Of a DNA stretch of 21,756 nucleotides, positions 1 to 6,975 are shown piece after piece. The stretch comes from Verrucomicrobiota bacterium (lineage in GTDB: Bacteria; Verrucomicrobiota; Verrucomicrobiia; Opitutales; Opitutaceae): assembly GCA_023446735.1 (NCBI GenBank), contig JAEXPQ010000290.1:1-21756 (forward strand). The letters run 5' to 3'. Every line of letters starts with the position of its first letter. Within the stretch, counting starts at the first letter, position 1. Made by a program: the position numbers and the translations under genes. Below the pieces are notes generated by a model, which saw only the letters and a program-made list of their open reading frames with translations, was not told the origin of the DNA and made no database searches.

Positions 1-41
1 CCGCCTTCACCGCTCCGCTTCACGCCGACACCATCATCGCT

Positions 42-926
42 ATGCCCACGCTCCCTTCCCGTCTCCTCCGCCCCTCGTTTCTGGCGCTCGCCCTCGGCGG
101 CGCGCTCGTCATCACCGGCTGTTCGTACTGGCCCGGTCAGCGCGCCCACCGCGCGAGCAGCGTCGTCTCGTTCCTCTATCCCAACGAAAACCAGCCGCTC
201 GTTACGCCCTCCACGCCCGAGCTCGCGCTGCCGTTGCGCGTCGGGATCGCCTTCGTGCCCGGCACGGAGCGGCGGGCCGACAGCTTCACGGCGATGCAGA
301 AACAGGCCCTGTTGCAGACGGTCGCCGCGGATTTCCGCGCGCTGCCCTTCGTGCAGTCGATCGAGGTCGTGCCCGAGAGCTACCTACGGCCGGCCGGCGG
401 CTTCGCCAACCTCGACCAGCTCCGCGGCCTGCTCGGCATCGATGTGGTCGTGCTCGTCGGCTACGACCAGGCGCAGTTCACCGAGGACAACGGCTTCGCC
501 TTCGCCTACTGGACGATCGTCGGCGCGTACTTCGTGCGCGGGAACCGCAACGACACGCACACGCTCATGGAGGCGTCGGTGTACGACATCCGCAGCCGCG
601 CGCTGCTCTTCCGCGCGCCGGGCAGCAACCAGACCAAGGCCTCGGTCGAGCTCATCAACGTGGACCGCAAGCTGCGCGACGACAGCGGCCGCAGCTTCGC
701 GGCCGCGACGGCTGACCTCACCGCCAACCTCCACACCGAACTCGAGGCGTTCAAGCAGCGGGTGAAGGAGGGCAAGGCCGACGCGAAGATCGTGCATCGG
801 CCGGGCTATGCCGGCGGCGGTGCGTTCTCGCTCACCGGTGCCGGCGTGCTGCTTGCGCTCCTCGCCGTGGCGCTCGGCGTGGGGCGGTTCAGCTGCAACT
901 CGGTTCGAACGCAGGGCCGGACGTGA
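42..926 (+). CDS. Rhombotarget-type lipoprotein (GlyGly-CTERM-like tail)
   Basis: A 294-residue exported lipoprotein. The N-terminus has a basic n-region, a hydrophobic stretch and a lipobox ending VITGC, so Cys27 would be lipidated. The middle is a soluble domain of about 220 residues that I cannot assign to an enzyme family. The C-terminus carries a glycine triplet (258-260), a hydrophobic helix (about 263-281) and a short tail with basic residues, which is the tripartite GlyGly-CTERM layout recognised by rhombosortases. The next gene encodes that protease and overlaps the stop codon by one base, so the two are probably coupled. The architecture and neighbour match what I know as the rhombotarget lipoprotein family. 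No clear Shine-Dalgarno sequence precedes the ATG; the lipobox distance supports this start. The substrate role is inferred, not shown. Confidence 0.85.
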   Translation: MPTLPSRLLRPSFLALALGGALVITGCSYWPGQRAHRASSVVSFLYPNENQPLVTPSTPELALPLRVGIAFVPGTERRADSFTAMQKQALLQTVAADFRALPFVQSIEVVPESYLRPAGGFANLDQLRGLLGIDVVVLVGYDQAQFTEDNGFAFAYWTIVGAYFVRGNRNDTHTLMEASVYDIRSRALLFRAPGSNQTKASVELINVDRKLRDDSGRSFAAATADLTANLHTELEAFKQRVKEGKADAKIVHRPGYAGGGAFSLTGAGVLLALLAVALGVGRFSCNSVRTQGRT

Positions 927-1732
927 TGAGCGACACGTGCACAAAGGCGCGGCGCTCGGCGGTTGGGTTGCGGGTGGACGCGCTTGCCCCCAAGCGCGGC
1001 GCCGACCTGGTCCGCGGCGGGGCGGAGTGTGCTCCCGGGCGATTGCTGTCCGATCCGGCTCACGCACGCGACGACGTTGGGGGCAACGCCGTCCACCTCC
1101 GGGCGCGTTCCGCTCGCGGCCGACTCCCCCTGCTCGCGTTCGCGCTTTCGCTCGTCGCCCTCGCGGCGTGGGCGATCCCCGGTGCCGCGGCGGTGCTGCA
1201 GTTCGACCGCGGCGCCCTCGCCGCCGGAGAGCTCTGGCGATCCGTCACCGGGCACTGGGCACACTGGGGCGGCGACCATCTCGCCTGGGATCTGGTCGTC
1301 TTCGCGGTGTTCGGCGCGTTGCTGGAGCGGCGTTCGCGTCGCGGGTTCGCGGCGGTTGTCGCCGGCTCGGCGGTGGCGATCTCGGTGGCGGTGTGGGTAG
1401 CGGCGCCGGAGATCTGGTTCTACCGCGGACTTTCCGGCATCGATTCGGCGCTCTTCGCCGCGTTCTTCGCGCAGCTGCTCCGCGACGCTTGGCGCGAGCG
1501 CTCGTTGCTGCAGGCGTTCGTGCCGGTGCTCGCGCTTATGGGATTTGTCGGCAAGTCCGCCCTCGAACTCGCCACCGGCTCGACGCTCTTTGTTGAAACC
1601 TCCGCGGTCTTCGTCGCCGTGCCACTCGCGCACCTCGTCGGCGCGGCGGCAGGCGTGGGGATGGTTGGTGGAACGGTCCGGACGCGAGGTCCGACCCTAC
1701 CGCAGGCGATGTGCGACGTCTGCCGTGATTGA
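926..1732 (+). CDS. rrtA: Rhombosortase, rhomboid-family intramembrane serine protease
   Basis: Predicted multi-span membrane protease that would cleave GlyGly-CTERM tails. Visible rhomboid features are a loop with several His residues (HWAHWGGDH, about 110-118), the nucleophile motif GLSG with Ser170, and the catalytic His236 in AHLVGAAAG within the last helix. About six hydrophobic segments lie between residues 67 and 248. It starts at the ATG in TGATG, overlapping the stop of its presumed substrate gene; a GTG three bases earlier is also possible. The first 60 residues are polar and look non-homologous, longer than usual for a rhombosortase of about 190 residues, so the true start could be downstream. 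The last 20 or so residues are encoded by an inverted repeat and are probably not functional sequence. Confidence 0.85.
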   Translation: MSDTCTKARRSAVGLRVDALAPKRGADLVRGGAECAPGRLLSDPAHARDDVGGNAVHLRARSARGRLPLLAFALSLVALAAWAIPGAAAVLQFDRGALAAGELWRSVTGHWAHWGGDHLAWDLVVFAVFGALLERRSRRGFAAVVAGSAVAISVAVWVAAPEIWFYRGLSGIDSALFAAFFAQLLRDAWRERSLLQAFVPVLALMGFVGKSALELATGSTLFVETSAVFVAVPLAHLVGAAAGVGMVGGTVRTRGPTLPQAMCDVCRD

Positions 1733-1771
1733 ATTACGCTTGCGGTAGGGTCGGCGCTCGCCGCCGGACCG
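1674..1771. repeat. REPIN-like inverted repeat with GTAG head
   Basis: Two 35-base arms (1674-1708 and 1737-1771) match in 30 of 35 positions as reverse complements around a 28-base loop. The inner end of each arm carries the GGTAGGG/CCCTACC head followed outward by a GC-rich imperfect palindrome. GTAG-headed palindromes are the hallmark of REP sequences mobilised by REP-associated tyrosine transposases. The element overlaps the 3' end of the rhombosortase gene and ends just before the convergent metallopeptidase stop codon, so it may also act as a terminator for both genes. No transposase gene is visible in the window. Confidence 0.7.
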
Positions 1772-1782
1772 CTCCGCATCGC

Positions 1783-2157
1783 CTACTCCAGCCCGCGCCG
1801 GGCCACCTCGTCCTCGTCCCAACCGAGGTAGTGGCCAAGTTCGTGGAGGTAGGTGATGCGGACCTCCTCGCGGTAGCGCGCGAGGTCGCCGTCGGCCTCG
1901 TCCCAGAGGTTCTCGAGGAAGAGCAGGATCTGCGGCGGCAGGCCCGGCTCGGCGCCGAGGCTCTGGCCGTGGGGTGGGCCGACGAAGAGCCCGAGGATGT
2001 CGGGCTCGACGTTTTCGTCCTCGAGCATCGGGCCCTCGGGGAACGGTTCGAGTGAGACGGGCACCGTTTCCGCGAGCGTGCGGATCTCGGCGGGCAGCTT
2101 GGCGCGCGTGCGGTCGACGGTTTCCTGCGCGAGACGGCAAAGCTCCTTCCAGTTCAT
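1783..2157 (-). CDS. Metallopeptidase family protein (zincin-like, DUF1025)
   Basis: A 124-residue protein with the zinc-protease motif HELGHYLGWDEDE near the C-terminus (HExxH plus a downstream acidic residue), preceded by a strand ending in RITYLHE. Length, acidity and motif position match the small predicted metallopeptidases of the zincin_1/DUF1025 family. Two His and a Glu or Asp would bind zinc. There is no signal peptide, so it is presumably cytoplasmic. The ATG at 2157 gives the family-typical start MNWKEL; the reading frame remains open upstream but that part is low-complexity and unlike the family. It is transcribed toward the rhombosortase gene. The substrate is unknown; activity is inferred from the motif only. 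Confidence 0.85.
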   Translation of the reverse strand: MNWKELCRLAQETVDRTRAKLPAEIRTLAETVPVSLEPFPEGPMLEDENVEPDILGLFVGPPHGQSLGAEPGLPPQILLFLENLWDEADGDLARYREEVRITYLHELGHYLGWDEDEVARRGLE

Positions 2158-2353
2158 CGCTGTCGGATGTGGAGCCATCCGGCGGCTGGCGCAACCGCGG
2201 AGGCGGGCCCGAGGCCCGTGCCGGCAGCCTTGCGCTCCAGTGCTATTCTCAGCGCCGGGCCTCGTTGCTTCTCTGGCACGCCCTTGCGGTTGGTGGTGCC
2301 GGCAAGAGGAACGGTCCGCCTCTCGAGGGATTTGTGTATTCGTGAAATTGGGC
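2158..2353. other. Intergenic spacer with small hairpins
   Basis: This is a 196-base gap between two minus-strand genes. It holds a 7-base hairpin around 2204-2217 (GCGGGCC-CGA-GGCCCGT type) and a weaker GGCACG/GGTGCC pairing near 2275-2302. I see no convincing promoter, RNA gene or coding sequence; a 67-codon minus-strand frame here has no recognisable content. Confidence 0.4.
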
Positions 2354-2686
2354 TCACGCGGCGACGGACGGCGGTGAACTGCGCCGCGCAAGTTTCACGA
2401 TCAGCATGATCACACCGACGACGAGCAGCACGGGCAGGGCGATCGGCAGCGCGATCGCGATGACGACGCAGCCCAACGCCAGCAACAGCGCCAGCCCCAC
2501 CACCAGGGCTGTCCCGCCGCCGATGATGGCCAGTCCCAAAAACAGGACGCCGGCGACGAGAAGGGCGGCGAGCGCCGCCATGCCACCGAGGAATCCACCG
2601 CAGAGGTGGCTGGCGATCGCGGGCAACGCGAGGAGCAGAACCACCATCAGCCCAAGGAGAAGCGAGACCTTCAGGAAAGTTTTCAT
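2354..2686 (-). CDS. Small hydrophobic membrane protein
   Basis: A 110-residue protein of almost wholly hydrophobic sequence with about four membrane-spanning stretches and a short basic tail (KLARRSSPP). I do not recognise a family. The ATG at 2686 is chosen over a GTG 15 bases upstream because it yields a normal MKTFLK start with a GGAG element a few bases before it. Gly, Ala, Leu and Val dominate, and HLCGGF at about residues 27-32 is the only polar break with Cys. It lies upstream of the metallopeptidase gene on the same strand but 196 bases away, so a shared transcript is possible rather than evident. Coding status is supported by GC-rich third positions and the hydrophobic periodicity. 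Confidence 0.6.
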   Translation of the reverse strand: MKTFLKVSLLLGLMVVLLLALPAIASHLCGGFLGGMAALAALLVAGVLFLGLAIIGGGTALVVGLALLLALGCVVIAIALPIALPVLLVVGVIMLIVKLARRSSPPSVAA

Positions 2687-2731
2687 GTCTCCAACACCCA
2701 CGAGCTGCGAAAAAGTTGCAGGGAAATCACG

Positions 2732-2818
2732 GGTTGGCGCGTTCTCTGCAATGAAGGTTGGCGATGCTCAAAACCAACTCTGCGTAGCTGTCCCGACCGG
2801 GGCGGCCGCGCGCCAACC
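2732..2818. promoter_or_regulatory. Inverted 10-mer pair upstream of divergent starts
   Basis: GGTTGGCGCG at 2732-2741 recurs as its exact reverse complement at 2809-2818, and a third near-copy GGTTGGCGATG lies at 2756-2766 in direct orientation. The sites sit between the divergent starts at 2686 (minus) and 2828 (plus), where a regulator could bind. A function is speculative. Confidence 0.25.
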
Positions 2819-2827
2819 GATGATACC

Positions 2828-3007
2828 ATGAAGACACATCCGAACCGCCACTCCGACCACTGCCCTGAAACGGCCCTTCTCGACGCGCTCCTGTTGATCG
2901 TCGCCGGCGCCGCTCTCGAGGCTCAGACCCGCGGCGAAGTGAAGCCGTTCGGCAAGCAGCGGCTGACACTGCGTACGCTTGGCGCCCGCTTGGCGGGTGC
3001 GAACTGA
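2828..3007 (+). CDS. Hypothetical 59-residue ORF
   Basis: An ATG-initiated ORF of 59 residues with a short hydrophobic segment (about 18-32, LLDALLLIVAGAAL) and a basic C-terminal half. About 80% of its codons end in G or C, in keeping with the surrounding genes, which is the main support. There is no Shine-Dalgarno sequence and I recognise no family. It lies alone between the small membrane protein (divergent) and a repeat-like palindrome just after its stop. In a genome of this GC content, spurious ORFs of this size with similar third-position bias are common, so coding is doubtful. Confidence 0.3.
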   Translation: MKTHPNRHSDHCPETALLDALLLIVAGAALEAQTRGEVKPFGKQRLTLRTLGARLAGAN

Positions 3008-3021
3008 CCCCGGGTCTGCTT

Positions 3022-3049
3022 GTGGAGGTGTCGCGCGCGACGCCTCCAC
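3022..3049. repeat. 28-base palindrome
   Basis: Arms of 14 bases (GTGGAGGTGTCGCG and CGCGACGCCTCCAC) pair with a single G-T type mismatch and essentially no loop. It begins 15 bases after the stop of the 59-residue ORF. It lacks a T-run, so a classical intrinsic terminator is unlikely; it is more like a dispersed palindromic repeat. Confidence 0.55.
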
Positions 3050-3157
3050 GGCCGCTCGCTCCGCGATCCCGGCGGCCCGTGGCACCGCCCCGGGGGATCC
3101 CGTCGCGGTCTGTGCTGCGCCGGGCTTGTCTGCACCGCGAATACGGCCAACGTGGGG

Positions 3158-3183
3158 GTAGGCGCCGCGCTTGTTCGCGCCGC
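3158..3183 (+). repeat. Solitary GTAG-headed hairpin (REP-like)
   Basis: GTAG is followed at once by an imperfect palindrome (GCGCCGCG, loop of about six bases, CGCGCCGC, with one internal mismatch). The head-plus-hairpin form resembles the arms of the elements at 1674-1771 and 14733-14831, but no inverted partner is visible. It ends seven bases before the MgtC/DUF4010 start codon. Confidence 0.35.
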
Positions 3184-3190
3184 TCGTCCC

Positions 3191-4432
3191 ATGCCCCCCG
3201 CTGAGTTTCATTCCGAACTGCGCTTCGCGCTCGCGCTGGCGCTCGGGTTCCTGATCGGCCTAGAACGCGAGCGCTCCGGCGCCGCGAAGCAGGGCCGCGT
3301 GTTCGCCGGTGTGCGCACGTTCACGCTGGTGAGCCTCTTCGGCTTCGCGTGCGCGTGGCTGCACAATCTTGGTCTCACGACGGCGGTGCCGGTGGGCCTG
3401 GTCGCCATCGCGGGGCTGGCGGCGTTCGAGTATTTCGCGAAGCTGCGCGAGAACCGCATCGGCTGGACGACTGAGGCGGCGGTGTTACTCACGTACGCGA
3501 TCGGCGTGCTGGCGCTGCTCGCACCGGCGTGGGTGCCGCTGGCGCTGGGTATCATCGGCACGCTTCTGCTCTCCGAGAAGGCCCGCATCGAGGGGCTGGT
3601 CGAGAAGCTGGACAACGCGGAGTTCCTCGCGGTGCTGAAGTTCCTGATCGTGACGGCGCTGGTGCTGCCGGTGGTGCCGGACCGGGCGTTCACGACCTTC
3701 GCGATCAATCCGCGCAAGCTGTGGCTGATCGTGGTGATGGTGTCCTCGGTCGGGTTTGCCGGCTATTTCCTGATCAAGAAGCTCGGGGCGAAGTTCGGCT
3801 GGTGGCTCTCGGGCTTGGCGGGCGGGATCGTGTCGAGCACGGCGGTGAGCGTGGCGGCGGGGCGGGTCGCGCAGCAGCAGCCAGGGCAGGCGCACCATGC
3901 GCTGCAGGCGGCGTTGCTCGCGAGCAGCGTGATGTACCTGCGTATCCTGGCGTTGGTGGCGTTTTTGAACGGCGCCTTCGTGCCGGCGCTGGGCTGGAAA
4001 CTCGCGCTGCTCTCCGCGGTCGGCCTCGCGCTCGCATGGCTGGTGCGGCCGGCGGAGGAACCGGCGACGCGCGGGCCGGTGAGTTCGTTGCAGAACCCGT
4101 TCGAGATTCTGCCGGCGCTCGGGTTCGCGCTGCTTTTCGTGGTGTTGATGGTCGTCACCAAGCTCGTGCAGGCGCATTTCGGCGCCTCGGCGTTGCTGGC
4201 GCTGGCGGCGGTGGTGGGCGTGGCCGACATCGACCCGTTCATCCTCTCGCTGGTGCAGAGCAACCCGGTGCCGGAGCGACTCCTGGTCTCCGCGATCCTG
4301 GTCGCGATGATGATGAACACGCTGGCGAAGGGCCTCTACTTCTCGTCGCTGGCGGGCAGCGTGCGGCGGGTGGCGCTGGTGCGTTTTGCGTTCTGGGCGG
4401 CGCTGCACCTGCCGCTGGCGTTCGTGTTGTGA
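3191..4432 (+). CDS. MgtC/SapB and DUF4010 domain membrane protein
   Basis: A 413-residue polytopic membrane protein. The first 140 or so residues carry the MgtC/SapB signature LGFLIGLERERSG (about 18-30) followed by GVRTFTLVSLFGF. The C-terminal half has the DUF4010 pattern, including NPFEILPALGFALLF, the acidic DIDPF segment and LVSAILVAMMMNTLAKG. About eleven to twelve hydrophobic segments are evident. The family is widespread and uncharacterised; the MgtC link suggests ion homeostasis or membrane-potential effects, but transport is unproven. The ATG at 3191 puts the MgtC motif at the usual distance; the longer upstream frame is low-complexity sequence over a repeat. The next gene follows after 49 bases on the same strand. 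Confidence 0.85.
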   Translation: MPPAEFHSELRFALALALGFLIGLERERSGAAKQGRVFAGVRTFTLVSLFGFACAWLHNLGLTTAVPVGLVAIAGLAAFEYFAKLRENRIGWTTEAAVLLTYAIGVLALLAPAWVPLALGIIGTLLLSEKARIEGLVEKLDNAEFLAVLKFLIVTALVLPVVPDRAFTTFAINPRKLWLIVVMVSSVGFAGYFLIKKLGAKFGWWLSGLAGGIVSSTAVSVAAGRVAQQQPGQAHHALQAALLASSVMYLRILALVAFLNGAFVPALGWKLALLSAVGLALAWLVRPAEEPATRGPVSSLQNPFEILPALGFALLFVVLMVVTKLVQAHFGASALLALAAVVGVADIDPFILSLVQSNPVPERLLVSAILVAMMMNTLAKGLYFSSLAGSVRRVALVRFAFWAALHLPLAFVL

Positions 4433-4481
4433 GCCCGCTTCGAGCTGGCGCCGGGGCGGGGCGGCGATTGGAGTCGCGAAC

Positions 4482-5078
4482 ATGCCGGCCGACCCGATCC
4501 GACGTCACCTCGCCAAACTCAGCGCGTGCACCGCATGCTCGCGGATGCACAAGCCGGTGGTGGTGGGGCGGCCGGTGCGCAGTAAGGTGTTGTTGGTGGG
4601 ACAGGCGCCGGGCGACAAGGAGCCGGTGCTCGGCCGGCCCTTCGCGTGGACGGCCGGCAAGACGCTCTTCAAATGGTTCCACGCCGCGCTCGGCTGGACC
4701 GAGGACGAGACGCGCGATCGCGTGTACTTCGCCGCGGTGTGCCGCTGTTTTCCCGGCAAGAAGCCCGAGGGCGGCGATCGGGTGCCGGACGACTCCGAGA
4801 TCGCGAACTGCTCCCGCTGGCTGGAGGCCGAGGTGCAGCTGCTGGAACCGCGGCTCGTCGTGGCGGTGGGCAAGTTGGCGATGAACCAGTTTCTGGCGCC
4901 CGCGTTGCTGACGGAGCGGATCGGCCACCTCTTCCCGACCGAGTGGCGCGGGCACAAGTTCGACGTGCTGCCGTTGCCGCACCCCTCGGGTGCGTCGCCG
5001 TGGCACCGCATGGAGCCAGGCAAGACGCTCCTGGCCGGCGCGCTCAAACGCTTGGCCGAGCATCCGGCCGTGCGGTAG
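4482..5078 (+). CDS. Uracil-DNA glycosylase family protein with likely 4Fe-4S cluster
   Basis: A 198-residue member of the UDG superfamily, which excises uracil or related damaged bases from DNA. Motif A is GQAPGDKE (40-47), followed by GRPFAWTAGKTLF; motif B is the HPS triplet (167-169) in LPLPHPSGAS. Cys16 and Cys19 (CTAC), one of Cys87/Cys89 (VCRCFPGKK) and Cys110 are placed like the cluster ligands of family 4 and 5 enzymes. Family 4 usually has GEAPG and GRPFVG, so Gln41 and the FAWTAG segment mark a distinct subfamily also known from other bacteria. A GGAG lies eight bases before the ATG. It may be cotranscribed with the upstream membrane protein. The exact lesion is unknown. Confidence 0.85.
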   Translation: MPADPIRRHLAKLSACTACSRMHKPVVVGRPVRSKVLLVGQAPGDKEPVLGRPFAWTAGKTLFKWFHAALGWTEDETRDRVYFAAVCRCFPGKKPEGGDRVPDDSEIANCSRWLEAEVQLLEPRLVVAVGKLAMNQFLAPALLTERIGHLFPTEWRGHKFDVLPLPHPSGASPWHRMEPGKTLLAGALKRLAEHPAVR

Positions 5079-5088
5079 CCCCGGGGCC

Positions 5089-5937
5089 TCAGGGCTTGGG
5101 GGCGGGTTGCTCGACGGGCGGCGGGGCCTCGCTCGACGCGGGCGACGCCTGCGGCAGCTGCGCGGAGATATCGATGTATTCGACGACCGTCGATTCGCCG
5201 ATCTCGACCCAGGCCTCGCGGGTGCGGGCGGCGTTGCGCACGACCGGTTCCTCGGTCTCCCGGCCTACGGCACGCTTCGCCGAGACGACGATGCTTGGAA
5301 GCGCCTTCGCGAGGCTGCCGCTGGTCGAGGAGCAGGCGATGCGGGTTTCCCAAAGCTGTTCGGCCTTGCCGGCCAGCGTGGACTCGAGGTCGTAGGCGCG
5401 CAGCACCACCGCGTAGAGCCGGTCGTGCGCCATCTGCGAGAGGGTCTCCGCCTTGCCGCTGCGCAGGTTTCGCCGGGCGACATCCATCGCGGTCGGTCCG
5501 AGCAGGGGGTCCGGCTCCTCCAGAAACCCGAGCTTGGCCGCGCCGAGGAACTCGAGGCCGGTGCCCGGGCCGATGAGGTTGTGGCCGCCGGAGCCGATGA
5601 TACCCCAGGAGCAGGCGATGAGCTGCGTGGCGGGGTTTCGGGCGTCGGCGGGGAGGAATCCTTGTTCGGCGAGGACCCGGGTGATCACGCCCAGCATCGT
5701 CTTCTGGTCGGGAGGCGGGTCACCCGCGGTCTCGGCGCCGGCGTAGACGCGGTAACCAACATTGAGCCCCGTGTAGTAGACAGGCTGCGACGGCGAGGGG
5801 ATGGGCCGCTGGCGTCCGGCCTCGGTCAGGTCCGTGACGGCGACGGTGAGGGCGTCCAGCGGGTCGATTCGGGCCGTGGGCGACGCGGCGGGCGCGATCC
5901 CGGGCAGGAGCAGGGCGGCGAGGAGGGGACGGATCAT
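5089..5937 (-). CDS. Secreted protein of unknown function, paralogue A
   Basis: A 282-residue protein with an N-terminal signal peptide (LLAALLLPGIAPAA, about residues 4-18). It aligns along nearly its whole length with the product of the next upstream gene: shared segments include AVTDLTEAGR/AVTDFTEAGR, YYTGLNVGYRVYAGA/YFTGLNAGFRVYAGA, the ACSWG/VCSWG block with a glycine run, AYDLE, LWETRIAC/LWETRLAC, VVRNAARTREAWVEIGES and the ending EYIDISA. Two Cys (about 107 and 199) are shared, so a disulfide is plausible. The tail is Pro- and Ala-rich and differs. I do not recognise the family. It is convergent with the UDG gene, ten bases between stops across a GC palindrome. Location in the periplasm or outer membrane is inferred. 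Confidence 0.8.
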   Translation of the reverse strand: MIRPLLAALLLPGIAPAASPTARIDPLDALTVAVTDLTEAGRQRPIPSPSQPVYYTGLNVGYRVYAGAETAGDPPPDQKTMLGVITRVLAEQGFLPADARNPATQLIACSWGIIGSGGHNLIGPGTGLEFLGAAKLGFLEEPDPLLGPTAMDVARRNLRSGKAETLSQMAHDRLYAVVLRAYDLESTLAGKAEQLWETRIACSSTSGSLAKALPSIVVSAKRAVGRETEEPVVRNAARTREAWVEIGESTVVEYIDISAQLPQASPASSEAPPPVEQPAPKP

Positions 5938-6144
5938 GGGCTGGAGTCGGGTCCGGCAAGAACAAAGGCGTCGGCCGAGCCGGCGCCAAGTGGACGTTGG
6001 TCGTAGCGGGCGTGTATCGTGGCCGTTGGGTCCGGCGGCGGGCTTGCGCTCCGCGGCGGTCGCCTTCCCGAACTCGGCCGGCTTCGCCCGGTTGTCTGCG
6101 CAGTTCTCGATACAGTTGACGCGGTCGCCGATGTGGGTGCGGCT

Positions 6145-6975
6145 CTACTTCCGGGTCTCGGCGGGCGGGGCATCTTCCAAACGGCCCAAGGCGGAGATGT
6201 CGATGAACTCGATGACCTTCGACTCGCCGATCTCGACCCAGGCGTCGGGCGTGCGGGCGGCGTTGCGTACGACGGGCAGGGGTGTTTCGCGGCCGATCAC
6301 GCGTTGGCCGGCGACGACGAGACCGGGCAACGCCTTCTCCAGCGCGGTACCGGACGTGGGGCAGGCGAGCCGGGTCTCCCAGAGCAGGACGATGTCCCCC
6401 TTTAGCGCCTTCTCCAGGTCGTAGGAACGCAGGAGCACCGCGTAGAGAGGGTTCAACGACATCCCCATCACGGTCTCGGCCTCGCCGCTGCGGAAACGGC
6501 GTTGGAAGACATCGCCGGAGATGTGTCCGGGGATCGTGCCCTCCTCGACCAGGTTCAGTTTCTTGCCGCCAAGAAACTCGAGCCCGCCGCCGCCGAGCAC
6601 ACCCCACGAGCAGACGATCATCTGGGTAGCGGGATGTTCGGCGTCCGCCGCCAGGAAATGCTGTTTGGCCAGCACCTCGGTGATGACGGGGAGCATCGCC
6701 TTGTCCAGCGGTGGCACGTCATTGGCGAAGGGGGCGCCGGCGTAGACGCGGAAGCCGGCGTTGAGACCGGTGAAATAGACCGGGATTCGCGCGGTAGGCA
6801 CGGGCAACGCGCGGCCGGCCTCGGTGAAGTCGGTGACGGCGACCGCGGTGCGGTCGAGGGCCTGGATCTTCTCCCGGGTCCCGGCCGCTGCCGCGTGGGC
6901 GAGGAGCGCGAAGGCGAGCAGCGCGAAGGCGCGTGCCAAGCGACCGAAGTTCCGGGGCTGGATGGGTCGTATCAT
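6145..6975 (-). CDS. Secreted protein of unknown function, paralogue B
   Basis: A 276-residue relative of the downstream gene, from which it probably arose by tandem duplication or vice versa. The signal peptide covers about residues 12-32 (LARAFALLAFALLAHAAAA). Conserved blocks are the same as in paralogue A: TDFTEAGR, YFTGLNAGFRVYAGA, the VCSWGVLGGGG block, YDLE, LWETRLAC and VVRNAARTPDAWVEIGESKVIEFIDISA. The divergent part is between the Gly-rich block and YDLE. ATG 6975 gives the only reasonable exported start; no Shine-Dalgarno element is visible. The two genes are on the same strand, 207 bases apart, and that gap remains open in the same frame. Function unknown; the strict conservation of the IGES...IDIS ending suggests a common fold or surface rather than decay. 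Confidence 0.8.
   Translation of the reverse strand: MIRPIQPRNFGRLARAFALLAFALLAHAAAAGTREKIQALDRTAVAVTDFTEAGRALPVPTARIPVYFTGLNAGFRVYAGAPFANDVPPLDKAMLPVITEVLAKQHFLAADAEHPATQMIVCSWGVLGGGGLEFLGGKKLNLVEEGTIPGHISGDVFQRRFRSGEAETVMGMSLNPLYAVLLRSYDLEKALKGDIVLLWETRLACPTSGTALEKALPGLVVAGQRVIGRETPLPVVRNAARTPDAWVEIGESKVIEFIDISALGRLEDAPPAETRK

Noticed and set aside
1697..2194. Minus-strand 165-codon frame over the metallopeptidase
   Set aside because: Out of frame with the HExxH motif; Arg/Pro-rich shadow of the real gene at 1783-2157.
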